NCBI GenBank assembly: GCA_028386065.3
Contig: JAKUCV010001120.1
Location: 16,875 to 80,874, forward strand
DNA from: Turnera subulata
Taxonomy: Eukaryota; Streptophyta; Magnoliopsida; Malpighiales; Passifloraceae
Direction: 5' to 3'
Length of the DNA: 64,000 nucleotides
Both the position numbers and the translations under genes were made by a program. How positions within the stretch are numbered: position 1 is the stretch's first letter; every line of letters begins with the position of its first letter. The notes under the pieces are model-generated. The model worked only from the letters and a program-made list of their open reading frames with translations. It did no database searches and was not told the origin of the DNA. Shown here piece by piece: positions 1 through 11,800 of this stretch.

Positions 1-2475
1 AATTAAAATTATCACAAATAGATTAAACTTTTTTTTTTAATGAAATGGAGCATTCTTCATTCATATAAACAAATCTACGAATACATAATTAAAGATCTAA
101 ACAATTAGAATAAAAATTTGACATAAAAGAAGATTTGCAGAGCGTCTCTATGGGCGTTATAACCTGTATGGTCCGTGCTACAACTTCTCCTTGTTGGTAA
201 ATTTCAGCAGCAAATAAAAATCTACTCTCCAAATCAAATCTTCCTCCAAAGCTTTTGGCTCCTACGGTCTTATTTCCGAAAAATAATAAACACCCAAAGA
301 AGGTAAGGAGGGCTCCTTGAAAGAGAAAATTAATCCACAAAAAGTGGGATTAACAAATAAAACTGAATAAAAGAAAAGGTGAGGAGGGCTCCTTGAAGGA
401 GAAAATTAACCCACAAAAAGGTACTAAAAACCCACAAAAAGTGGGACTAATAAACAAAACTGAATAAAAGAAAAGATGAGGAGGGATCCTTGAAGGAGAA
501 AACTAACCCACAAAAAGGTACTAAAACCCACAAAAAGTGAGACTAACAAACAAAAATGAATGAAAGAAAAGGTGGGGAGGACTCCTTGAAGAAGAAAACT
601 AATCGGGTATTAAAAACTCACAAAAAGTGGGACTAACAAACAAAACTAAATGAAAAAAAGTAAAAAATTAAGTAGCCCCAAATTTATAAATTTAGGATTT
701 TCTCAGTATAAATAGCTTAAATTTAAAATTTATTAAATGGAGATATTAGCAGAAGGCGGAAAAAATAAAATATATAGGATAGTGATTGAGGAGTACCTGT
801 TAAGAAAAAATCCCAAGCATGACTTATATATCCCTAAAAAAAGGTTTTGTTAAATGTCAACTGCAATGAAAATATTGTGACCAACTACTCTTTTGTTTTT
901 CACCAAAGCTCAAATTATTGATGTAGATCTAAAGAACCATAAAGATTAACATCTATGATCCCTAAGCTGTTATCTTCCTAAATTTCGAATTAGAAATGTT
1001 TTTGTTAGGATAGAATAGAACAACCCCAACCAACAAATCTCGTGGACACAGTGATCACTGTTAATATGAGGGCCGCAACTTTTCATTCACATGGTATAGT
1101 TTATGTGAATGGCAAAAAAAAAAATTCATCTGCTCGGTGAATTTACAATATTCCCTATATCCAATATCCTGTCCAAAGACTCCAAACCCATCTATCAACA
1201 ACAACACCATAAAGTCATCAGTCAGGCACTTAACTAGAGAGTTTCACCCCGGTAAGAAATGATTCCCTTTTCCACATGTGGGGTCGATAATCCCTATTAA
1301 CATTAAACCTTTGCTTTGAAATTTAACTAGAATATTCTTGCGAATGGACATTCTGGATTGAATAATAAGCAGGTCATCCAGAAATGATAATATTGTTAAA
1401 ACTATAATCATCTGGAATGAATTGACTTGCGGGATTCACACAGATTTTTCAAATGAAACATGCTTAAATGTTCTGGCAACCAACCGTATTGATTCAAGTT
1501 CAACCACCACCTAACAGTTACTACTAGTAGACAGTAGTAGAGCATTGAAATTGGCATCAGGTTTTGTTGCCATTTGGTAGTCTTGTCAGCTTGACGCAAT
1601 CATGATATAAAAAAAAGATGTCCTTTTAAGTTTTAAGGGCAGCCATATCTGCTTTTCGGATCAGATTTGAATCCTGAAAAAAGCAGTGAAACATTGCAAG
1701 ACAAAAACACGCGTGCGCTCTGCCCCTTGTTTGTTTGTTATACTTTCTTCTTCTGTTTCTAGATACAACACCAGGACTTTTCTATCCTACTAGTACTAAT
1801 CTTTTGTAGATTAGATTTTTGTGTCTTCTGCTGTTTCAACAGAGATGGATGCAGGTGAAAAGTCACAAGTCAAGTCCACACAACTTGTTGAAATGTTGTG
1901 AAAAGTTATATAGTACTCCATATTTTGCATAGTAGAATTCCTGATGCCACAGGTACTTAGAGCAAGCCTCACTCAAGAAAAGTAAAGAAAAAGTGACAGA
2001 CGAAGGTGCCGATCTCACCAACGTCAAAATTAATACTGTTAGTCTAACTTAAGATGCTAATCTCACTGTAGGCCTTTTCTATATACCGACATTAAAATTA
2101 GTACTACTTAATTATTATTATAAAGTAACATTTGCTGGGCTATAGGATAACTCTTGTTGACTCAAGGCCGAAATTTGTATTGTGGGACATCAACCCTGTC
2201 CACAATCTTGGCCCAAACTACTCAACGCCTAGTTTCTTTGCATATTCCAACGAATGGTGACTGAACTTTTCTACTTTGTACGCATTTAAATATATAACGG
2301 GATCACATCTTGGATGTCCTAAAGAATAATGCAAACATTTCTCTGGTTGGATAGCCATTTAAAAAACTTGAGTAGAAAAACATACCATAGGCAATACATT
2401 AGGTAGTTAGTTGCGCAGACAAGGAACATGGTGAACCTTAACAGAACCGTGACGATTTGATGATAACATCATCTC
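1..2475. other. Intergenic, no gene recognised; holds a short tandem repeat
   Basis: AT-rich sequence left of the Copia element. Positions 89-340 (minus) hold an 83-codon open frame that I do not recognise and whose upstream end runs into the tandem repeat at 301-660, so I do not call it a gene. The rest shows only short open frames, poly-A/T runs and no splice-consistent exon series. Confidence 0.5.
301..660. repeat. Degenerate tandem repeat, about 97-bp unit, 4 copies
   Basis: Four head-to-tail copies start near 301, 378, 474 and 571. Each opens with a GGAGGGCTCCTTGAA-like block and continues with a CCCACAAAAAGTGGGA-like block and an A-rich tail. Unit length varies from about 77 to 97 bp. 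The first copy lacks the internal 21-bp block containing GGTACT, and the fourth copy is shortened. The CCCACAAAAAGTGGG block is itself a small inverted repeat. Function unknown. Confidence 0.8.
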
Positions 2476-2480
2476 ATGAC

Positions 2481-2701
2481 TATAAGAAGTATAAAGCACA
2501 AATAGATATTTATTTGTGAAAGGCACACTGAATCAGGTGGCCATCTGTGTTATTTATATTAGCATGGATACAATACTTGTCATACAAGTTTAGAGTTACA
2601 ATGATATTGAAACACTATAAGGATATGTATGCAGAATACATGATGAGGCTAGAACTGTCAATCATTATCTAAACACTGAGGTTGAACCTTATACGCTTAC
2701 A
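2481..2701 (-). repeat. 3' LTR of the Copia element
   Basis: 221-bp repeat matching 7001-7201, next to the G-rich polypurine tract at 2702-2708. It carries about 20 bp more than the 5' LTR. The extra segment contains ACTTGTCATACAAGT, a small inverted repeat. Confidence 0.93.
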
Positions 2702-4272
2702 TCCCCCCGCAAACTGAACGTGGGAGGTTGCAGGTTCAGTTTGTGCTTCAACGAAGCAAACCGCGTGGATGGCAAGGCTTTTGTGAGGATGTCTGCCAAT
2801 TGACCATCACTAGGAATGAACCGAACCTGAAGTTTCTTAGAGGCCACCTGTTCACGCACAAAATGATAATCAAGAGACACATGTTTTGTCCGATTGTGGT
2901 GGATTGGATTGTGACTCAGGTAAGTTGCACCGATGTTGTCACACCATAGTGTCGGTATAGGCACTGGAATACCTAGTTCACCCATGAGAGATTGTATCCA
3001 TATCAGCTCTGCACTGCCATCAGCAAGTGCTTTATATTCTGCCTCTGTTGAAGACCTTGCCACTGTCCTCTGTTTTCGTGATGCCCATGAAACCAAATTT
3101 CTGCCAAGAAAGACCAAATATCCTCCCGTCGACTTCCGATCATCAAGACTGCCTCCCCAGTCCGCATCAGTGAAAACTTGAAGATCATTGGTAGATTTTT
3201 TATACAACTGAAGACCATGAGAGGCAGTTTGCTTGAGATAACGCAATATCCTTTTAACTGCAGTGTAATGTTCCTCCGTTGGGGCATGCATAAACTGACT
3301 TACCTTTCCAACAGCATACATAATGTCTGGGCGAGTAAATCCAAGATATTGTAAGGATCCTACTAACTGACGATACTGGGTAGGATTGGAGAATGGTTTG
3401 CCTGCATTTTTCTGCAATTTGATTGAAGTAGATGCTGGTGTTTGGAGACCCTTACAATCTGTCATTCCTGCTTTAGCCAGAAGATCATTGATGTACTTTT
3501 GCTGGGTGAGAAGAAACCCATCAGTGTTTCGAACAACCTCAACCCCCAAGAAATAATTGATTGAACCAAGATTTCGGATGGAGAACTCCTTGCCAAGCTG
3601 CTGAATCAAGTTGTTAGTATGCCCAAGATTATTGCCTGTTAGCAATATGTCATCAACGTAAATAAGTGCATAGACAGTAACTCCACGCTTACCATACACC
3701 ATAAGGGAGGGATCAGACTTGGAGATGGTAAAACCTTGTGCAACCAGAAAATCACTAAGCCTTGTGTACCATGCTCGTGGCGCCTGTCGAAGCCCATACA
3801 ATGATTTGTTCAATTTGCACACAAAATTAGCCTTGTCCGGAGCAACGAATCCCTGTGGTTGTTGCATGTAGACATCTTCATGCAGTAGGCCGTGGAGGAA
3901 CGCATTGCGTACGTCTAACTGATGAACCTGCCAATTGTGTGTGAGAGCATGACTCAAAACAAGGCGGATTGTGGTCGGTTTTACCACTGGACTAAATACC
4001 TCCTGAAAGTCAACTCCTTCACGTTGGTGGAATCCTTTAGCCACCAGTCTAGCTTTATAGCGGTCTACTTCTCCTGATGATTTTCGTTTGATCCGGAACA
4101 CCCATTTACTGCCCACAACATTCATATCAGTTCGATACGGAACCAAGCTCCATGTGTTGTTCTGAATGAGTGCATTGAATTCTTCAGCCATGGCTGCCCT
4201 CCACTCTGAAAATTTTGAAGCCTCAGAGAATGACGTTGGTTCTGTTGTTGGCAATACACAAGAAGTAACCAT
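2689..4272 (-). pseudogene. Copia reverse transcriptase and RNase H part
   Basis: 527-codon frame with a complete Copia RT and RNase H. The RT runs from about residue 40, with LDVRNAFLHG at 119-128 and the catalytic YVDD at 205-208. RNase H shows TDADWGG at 369-375 and the downstream STEAEYKAL segment. The frame has no internal stop and runs into the 3' LTR. Its first codons only continue the preceding frame after a frameshift, so the ATG at 4272 is probably not a native start. Confidence 0.94.
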
Positions 4273-5372
4273 ATAGTTGGATGGGAAAACCTGTCTACTT
4301 TCTTTGGATTGCGACGAAGAGTCATGCGAGGTGGTGGAGTGATGGGGGAAGGAGATGGTGTTGTAGTTTGTGTTTGAGAGCTGTCAAGGTTGTGAGTTGC
4401 AGAAATAGGAGACTGGTTAGATTGTGGTGTGGTGCAGGAGGGCTGTATTTGTGATGGAGAGATTGTAGTATTTCGGGTTGGAGAGGATGTAGTAGTCGGT
4501 TGTAGAGTTTCAGCAGGAGAGATTGATGCCTGTGTAGATGGGAAGAAGACATTAAGTGGCACGGACACCCAGGACTCCTCATCTTGCCGTTTATGTGTAT
4601 GGGAAGTGGACTTAGATACAAAGGTGAGAAAAGGGAAGATATGTTCATAGAAATTGACGTGTCGTGCAATGTAAACTCTCTTTGTGATATAGTCAAGACA
4701 CCTATATCCTTTATGCAAACTGCTATAACCTAAAAAGACACATGGAGTTGATCGATAACTCATTTTATGATTATGATAAGGACGTAGGTGTGGATAACAC
4801 AGACATCCAAAGACCCGAAGAAATGTAAAATCAGGTGAGTGAGAATGAAGTATTTCATATGGAGACTTATGATGTAAAACTGGAGTTGGCATTCTGTTAA
4901 TCAAGTAAACAGCAGTTTCAAAAGCGAATGGCCAGTATTGGAATGGAATTTTAGCAGCTGCCATTAACGTAAGCCCAGTGTCTACAATATGTCTGTGTCG
5001 GCGCTCAATAGAACCATTTTGAGCATGTGTATGAGGGCAGATTACACGATGTTGTATTCCACAATGGTTAAAATAGGTATGTAGGCTGCGGTACTCACCC
5101 CCCCAGTCGGTTTGAACAGATTTTATTGTTGTGTTAAATTGTCTTTCAACAAGAGCTTGGAATTGTTTAAAAATCGAAAGAACATCTGACTTTTGTTTTA
5201 TTGAATAGAACCAAAGAAATTTACTATGATCATCAAGAAAAACAACATAGTAACGACTAGAGTCAATACCTGTGTGAGGGGATGGTCCCCAAACATCACT
5301 GAATATTAAATCTAGTGGTTTTTTAGCACGATGACTACTACTGGACAAATGTAAACGTGATGTTTTGCCCAA
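4122..5372 (-). pseudogene. Copia integrase part
   Basis: 416-codon frame holding the integrase core. The catalytic triad can be read as D26 (FSDVWGP), D89 (QTDWGGEY) and E123 (GSIERRHRH). It is followed by the usual C-terminal region and a Ser/Thr/Pro-rich linker. It overlaps the Gag-protease frame by about 60 nt and the RT frame by about 150 nt, but these overlaps are read-through after frameshifts, not real overlapping genes. The second break lies near 4270-4280, where the frame moves on to the reverse transcriptase part. Confidence 0.93.
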
Positions 5373-6952
5373 AGGGCATGCAAGACATGATGGAAAATTT
5401 GAACGACGTAAGGCTCAGGAAGTTGATAGTGCGACAAGATTCGATTTTGAATGGCTTGATGAGGATGCCCTAGACGGTGATGCCAGACGTCTTCTCCAAC
5501 CCGAACAACAAACAGAGCAGCAACAGATGGTGTGAAGGAATATAAACCATCATCACTCCTGCCGGTAAGAATGATTCTCTTGGTGCATCGATCCTTAACA
5601 AAAAAGGTATTAGGATGGAATTCAAAAAAGACATTATTGTCTTTGGTAAACTGTTGTACGGAAAGAAGAGATTTCGTTATGGAGGGAACATAAAGGACAT
5701 TGTGAAGATGAAGAGGACGAGTAGTAGAAGGTATAGAAGAATTACCAATACCATTGATGGCTAGATCTTGTCCATTGCCAACTTGAACCGAGTCATTCCC
5801 AGAGTATTCATGATAAGACTGAAAATTTTGATGATCTGGAGTGACATGGTGGCTTGCACCAGTGTCAGGATACCACTGTTGAGGTGCATATGGTTGTGCA
5901 TATGACTGTGTAACAGAATTAACAACAGGAGAGGAATCAGCATAACGTTGATAACATGTATGTGCTGTATGTCCCAGCTTGGTGCACAGCGGACACCAAG
6001 GCCTGTTGGAGTCATTATTGCGGCCAGAACGATTGTCATAGTTTTGTCGATATTGTGGCTTATTACCACGTCCTCGACCACGACGACCTCTGCCTCGGTT
6101 GTTGGAACGAGTGTCCACAGAAGGTTGCCTTTGAGTAACATGAGCAGTGGGCAGAATCGGCGCTGGAGCATCAGGGATAGTTATAGCCGGAGTGGCTAGA
6201 TCGGAATCAAGCTGCAAAGCTTTAAGTGGATCACCATGAAGAATTTCATAATTCAATAAAATACTCTGGAGCTCTTCAAACTCGATGGGCTCTCGACGAG
6301 CAGTTAACGTGGTAGCAAAAGTTTTCAAGGCTGGTTGCAGTCCTCGAATAACACTTATGTTAAAGTCAAGAGTAGGAACTGGTTGTCCAGTGGCCGCCAG
6401 TTCATCAGCCAAACGTTTTGCACGGTTAAGATAACGGACGGCAGGCTCATCAGGGGATTGCACAATACTCTGAAGCGCCATATGTATGGCCATGCGACGT
6501 GTATAATCAGGAGAGGCAAGAGACGTTACAATAGCATCCCACGCAGCCTTGGACGTGGGTTTGCCAACCACCGTGGGAAAGACCTCAACAGACAAGGAGG
6601 AGTTAATGATACTCAGGATAGCTTGATCCTGTTGAACCCATTGCAAATATGCAGGATTGGAGGAAAGAACACCTGCAGCAGAAATAATAGTAGCCGGAGG
6701 ACAGGGAAAAGTCCCTGTGACATAACCAAGGAGACCTTGGCCAGCCAGAAAGGGCTCTATTTGAGCCCGCCAAAACACATAATTGGTACGGGTAAGTTTA
6801 ATGGATACAAAGTGATGAGGGTTGGAAACATGTGGTGTAGGGGCAGAGACAGTTACAGGCGCAAACATGGTTTGAGACACTGTGGCAGAAGGAGAGTTTG
6901 GAGAAGAAGAAGATGGAGAGGAAGCTGAAAAGGTGCCAGGTGCAGTGGACAT
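5312..6952 (-). pseudogene. Copia Gag, protease and GAG-pre-integrase part
   Basis: 546-codon frame starting at the ATG at 6952, about 50 nt inside the 5' LTR. Residues about 45-260 are the Copia Gag region. An arginine/glycine-rich stretch (about 285-297) precedes a CCHC zinc knuckle (C320, C323, H328, C333). The aspartic protease motif DTGA is at 363-366 and the GAG-pre-integrase motif WHHRLGHP at 490-497. The meaningful frame is lost near 5400-5412: beyond it this frame gives unrelated residues while the integrase continues in another frame. The gene is therefore broken at the pre-integrase/integrase junction. Confidence 0.93.
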
Positions 6953-6988
6953 GATGAGCAGAAAAAGAAAACGCCGTTGGGCAAGATG

Positions 6989-7000
6989 GCTCCGCTACCA
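6989..7000 (-). other. Primer-binding site of the Copia element
   Basis: The minus-strand sequence TGGTAGCGGAGC directly follows the 5' LTR. It matches the usual plant tRNA-iMet primer-binding site at 10 of 12 positions. Confidence 0.75.
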
Positions 7001-7201
7001 TATAAGAAGTATAAAGCACAAATAGGTATTTATTTGTGAAAGGCACACTAAATCAGTTGGCCATCTGTGTTATTTATATTAGCATGGATACTTTGTTACA
7101 ATGATATTGAAACACTATAAGGATATGTATGCAGAATACATGATGAGGCTAGAACTGTCAATCATTATCTAAACACTGAGGTTGAACCTTATACGCTTAC
7201 A
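7001..7201 (-). repeat. 5' LTR of the Copia element
   Basis: 201-bp repeat matching 2481-2701 with about three substitutions. It lacks a stretch of roughly 20 bp present in the other copy (around 2571-2594). It abuts the primer-binding site at 6989-7000, which makes it the 5' LTR of a minus-strand element. Confidence 0.93.
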
Positions 7202-7206
7202 ATGAC

Positions 7207-8835
7207 CAACAACAAATTATGCTAAAAAATCTTAAATATTGTCCCACAAAAAATTATCTTCCCTAGTTCGATTTGTTTATGATACGCTGGACGTTATTTA
7301 AAAATTTAAGCATCAAAAAACAAATCCTCATTCATCCAGCCAAAACCAATTGTATTGCCTCAGTATTGACTGCCAGTAAGGGCAAGGTTAATGCCCTTTT
7401 GGAAATTTCAGCCAAAAGAATGAGAAAACACACAATGGTTAAACAAATGCAATATGGCCAAGGGGGAGTATGGGACCTCATGATATTTAATGCAGAGATT
7501 TTGACAGTTCCTTGAGGTATCAGAAGACTGGATTCCTTGACATATCTCCATGCCGATATGCTCATTAAAAGGGCGGTTCCTAATGCGGCCGAATACTAAT
7601 GAAATCGCCAAGAGTCAACAGTACCTTACTTTAATGCTCCACTACTTAGGTCTTGTTTCATTTTCAGAATTAATGGCTCGCTCCTTTCTACGTTCAAATT
7701 TGCTTTTTGTAGTTATTGTTATCGCAAGCAGTTGAACATCAGTTGTCTATGTTTTTTTGCATATACGGCGAATGTGGAACATGACGTACGGATACCACTT
7801 AAATAATACTAGTAATGTTTTAATTGTGTTCCACCAAAAGGCCAAAATTTTTAGTCGGGCAAAGCTCTGGATATCAGATGGGAAAAAATGGGGACCAAAT
7901 TTTCAGAATTCTAGTACTGTGTCAATTTCTCAGTACGCATCACCAGGCCAATTTTTTACGATCTTCTTGTCACAACTAGTTAGTTATTGCATGGTCTTAA
8001 AACGCTTTTAGTATTTTCTTTCCTAGTTAAATGCCAAGCTCAAACATGGAATGCAATTTCCCAGGAAAAGAAATGCAACTCAGACCAGATAGAGAAATGG
8101 TTACTGGTCACTCTGAAAGCGAATTTATTATCTGATATTGGGATAAACATTTCTTTGATTAGAAGCGCCGTTGTGCCGTTAATAATTCGGCGCAGTAGGA
8201 TCCTACAAAGGAAAAGTTGCGTACAAGATTTCATTTTAGATACTTCACATCACTCACATCAAACGATCGCTGTCAAAACTTGAATATATGTGGCTTCCTC
8301 ATGGTCACCAACCAGGACTTTTCATCGCCGAAATATTTTGTTAACCTGCTGTAATAGTTAAAACATGATGTCCAGTGGTAGCTAGTCTGCCAGCATTTCT
8401 GCTTCATGTAGAGTATCTAGTTCTGCTCATATTTGCAAGCTAAGTGAGCACACGAACAACATATGCAATCAAAATAAACACAGATCTGATAAAACCTGTG
8501 CATGTGCACCTTTGAGTTTCTACAAAGAAATCTCCACTATACATATTCCCCCAAGATCACCAAGACAAGACCGGGGAAGAGAAAAATAACAATTAAACAG
8601 GGAGGGGTTAGAAAAGGAAAAAGAAGACTTCAGGAGCTTATAAAAGCTCCTCTCCAATTTTGTGCAATGGAGGTACTGGACATTGGCAAGTCACAAGACC
8701 TGCCATACTTGGTCTCCACCAAATTGTAATCATCCTTTGAAAAAATCATGCCTGTGGAGGAGCCTAGGATTAGAACACGAATTTTTTCGCCAAGGTGCTG
8801 ATACAATGTGAAAAGTACAGTCACCAAGAATGATG
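7207..8835. other. Intergenic; 3' flank of HCF101
   Basis: Between the Copia element and the HCF101 stop codon. The part nearest 8836 should contain the 3' untranslated region. Otherwise I see only short open frames and no recognisable gene or repeat. Confidence 0.5.
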
Positions 8836-11800
8836 TCATACCCTGGCAGAAGCTGGCTCAGGAACTTCAACCAATCGTTCCATCGTTTCCAATTGGTCAT
8901 AGGGAGCAATCTGAAAAAAAATATCGCATATTGAGTAACTCATACAGGTGAAAGGTTGTCCGTAGATGTAATATGCTATAACTAGCAAGTTGTCTCCTAT
9001 CAATGTTTCAATTCAAAACTAGACAAGTTGTCTCCTATCAATGTTTCAATTCAAAACTAGACAAGTTTCCACCATTTCTCACGTGGAGTTGATGCAAACT
9101 TATTTTTCATTCTGGTCAAATTGAATTAGCTGTTAGGTTCAGAAGCTCCACAAAACTGCACGCATAACAGGTGTAATCCACATTTGAAGCTGAACTTTCA
9201 ATTTCTAGTTCTATTTTTACCAAGAATGTCACAAATATGTAAAGCACCTGATTAAACCCATCTGGCCATGTAATCTCCACAGCATAGTTTCCCATTGGAC
9301 GAATTTCTTGAGGTTCGATATCTTCTAAAACATCGTTGTACAGCAGCTTTTGCTCCCCGGTCCATTCATCCTATGTTTGGCATAGAAAAGTAAGAAGGCA
9401 GCCAAAAAATGCTACAAAGAATGAACTAAGACGAACTTGTGAAAGACTTGTAATAACATTCACTGTGTTAGCCTGGATAGACAAAGTGGTATTGAGTAAG
9501 GTCAATTTCTCATTAGAAGTTTTTATCCAAAAAAAAAAATTCTCATACGAAGTACATTAAATTTGCACTTCATAAATAACATCCGTCATATAATGTGCTG
9601 GAAAACTTGGTTGCTTCTACCCTCAAGTTGCATGATGCAAAAAGGATGAAAAAGATGAGGGAAATCTTGGATTATTTGTTTCGACTTCCAACAAGTAATT
9701 CAAGATTAGAGAAAAGGTTGTCCAAGATACATACCACACTTTGTGCAGAGCGGTCGTTCCTCCTTACTGTTGCAGGATGCAAAAGGAATTCTTCCTCTGA
9801 ATTTGGAACCTTGACCTTAATCGCCTTGATTGATTTATCGTAGGTTACAGCAGTTGAAACTAGAAGAAAAGAACAGAATACCTTGAAATTAAATTCGAAG
9901 AGAAAGTGCATCTAAAATCAGCAGTACAAGTTTCTCAACCATAATAGATTCCAACCATGTCGCTACCATAAGTATGATATATTTGTAAAATAAAAATATC
10001 TCATCAAGGACACGATTGAAATTTTGCAAAAAGTATAAACTAGATATGTTTACCTTGTTGGCGAATCTTCGCACACTGTTGTACAACACAAACTCCAAGA
10101 TTCTGAAACGTCTTAGCAACTTCACCTTGAGGATCGGCCACCACTTCAGGGATCCCGCTATCTCCAGAAGCAGATAGCTACACAGGCATCCGAACTTGAT
10201 CATACATTTTCAGCATATATCAACCTTTTGATAAATCTATAGGAAATGAAGAAGTGTGATAGGAACTTAAGCTGAAAGAAAATGGATTAGTAGTAGTACT
10301 AGTAGTAGTATAAAAATTGGAAGAAATTCTATTTGACTATAAAAAATATATAGTTTTTTTTTTAGGGAAATAAAAAATATATAGTTGAAACTACAGAAAT
10401 TGGATTAAGAAATTCTATAATTTGACTTGTTCTGATATGTAGCAGCTGAATGGCAGCTGTGAAGTCAAGCGCCAAAACAACTAAGCTTCAGAAAATTGTG
10501 GATGTGCTAAAGTTTTCTAACAAATTCATGTGAGAGAATTATAAAGTATGTTCGCAGGGACGTACTGTGGGCCTAATTGGAAGATCAAAAAGATGAGGGA
10601 TTCCAAATTGTTGGACAACCTGCAAGAATATTGTGAATCCAAATCAACATATCTGTTTGTACATGTGACAGCAATAGTTTATGGTCACTGAAATCTTTCG
10701 GATTCCAATAAAACGAGAAAATGAAATTATAGGATCCTGAGCATGCCTGAGAACCCGAACCTCTACCAAAGGGGTAGTACCGCTTTCCATCAGCATCAAA
10801 GTGACACATATTTTCCACTACAGCAATGCAGGGTACCTGTCCGCTTGAATAGTCAAGATCGAGATGTATATGTTAAGCAATGAGAATACTGTGAACAATA
10901 CCGATTTTATCACTGTTCCATCCCACGTTAAATGCATAAGTGATTAACTTGGACATACATGATTCCAAATATAGAAAATTTTCATGCACGTCCATCTCAA
11001 TATCATATCATAAAGAAACAATTGAAAAATGCTATCAAATGAATTGATCTAGTAAGAACTCAGGAGGTTACTGTTAAAAAGAAATGCACACCTTCAGCTT
11101 CGAAAACATGCGAACTCCTTTTGCAACATCGATGAATGCTAGCTTTTGAGGTGTAGTGACAATAACAGCAGCAGTTAATGGGACTACCTGAAAATCACAC
11201 TTGTTCAGAAAAGCAGAAGCATCGAAATGCCCAGTCTATGAACAGGTAAAATACTACCCAATAGAGGCATTGACGAAAGCTTTTCGACAATATTATACAC
11301 AAAATTTACAATTGAATAAAGTATGTTTACTGGGTGATCGAAGAATCAAAACCTGGCAGAGAGTAAGCTGTATATCACCAGTTCCTGGTGGCATATCGAT
11401 CACAAGGTAATCCAGCTCTCCCCTGAGATTTGACCACCATATATAAATGGTGGTTAATAAAGTGACATGAAATAAAAGTTTCAAAGTAGAAGCATGTTCC
11501 ATTCATTAATGAATTAACCAAATGGTAATTGTTGTATAACTGGGACCGAAAGCATCCAAAAAGGAAAAGTAACATTCTACTATCTCTTTTGCCACTTCTT
11601 TGAGATTTATATCATATTCAGAAGCTAAGCATACCACTCTGTAGTTGTCAGGAGTTGATTAATGACCCCAGAAACCATAGGTCCTCGCATTATTGCCCGT
11701 CCTTGTCCAGCATATCCAAAAGACACCAACTTGACTCCCATATAGTCAGTTGGAATGATGGTTCTCTTCTCTGGATTCTACATTAAATCTTAATGCATTC

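Larger units (their letters stand above)
2481..7201 (-). mobile_element. Full-length Ty1/Copia LTR retrotransposon (minus strand)
   Basis: Two direct repeats, 2481-2701 and 7001-7201, bound 4.7 kb that encode Gag, protease, integrase, reverse transcriptase and RNase H in Copia order on the minus strand. The element is flanked by a perfect 5-bp target duplication, ATGAC, at 2476-2480 and 7202-7206. A primer-binding site lies next to the 5' LTR at 6989-7000 (minus TGGTAGCGGAGC, 10 of 12 matches to the plant initiator-Met site), and a polypurine tract (GGGGGGA on minus) lies at 2702-2708 beside the 3' LTR. The LTRs differ by about three substitutions plus one roughly 20-bp indel, so insertion was fairly recent. 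The LTRs start TG but end TA rather than CA on the coding strand. The polyprotein is split over three frames, so this copy should be non-autonomous unless the frameshifts are sequencing errors. Confidence 0.95.

Noticed and set aside
4122..5372. Programmed frameshifting as the reason for three overlapping Copia frames
   Set aside because: Plant Copia elements normally use one frame, and the breaks fall within the pre-integrase/integrase and integrase/RT joins, where no slippery site is known. Mutation or sequence error is simpler.
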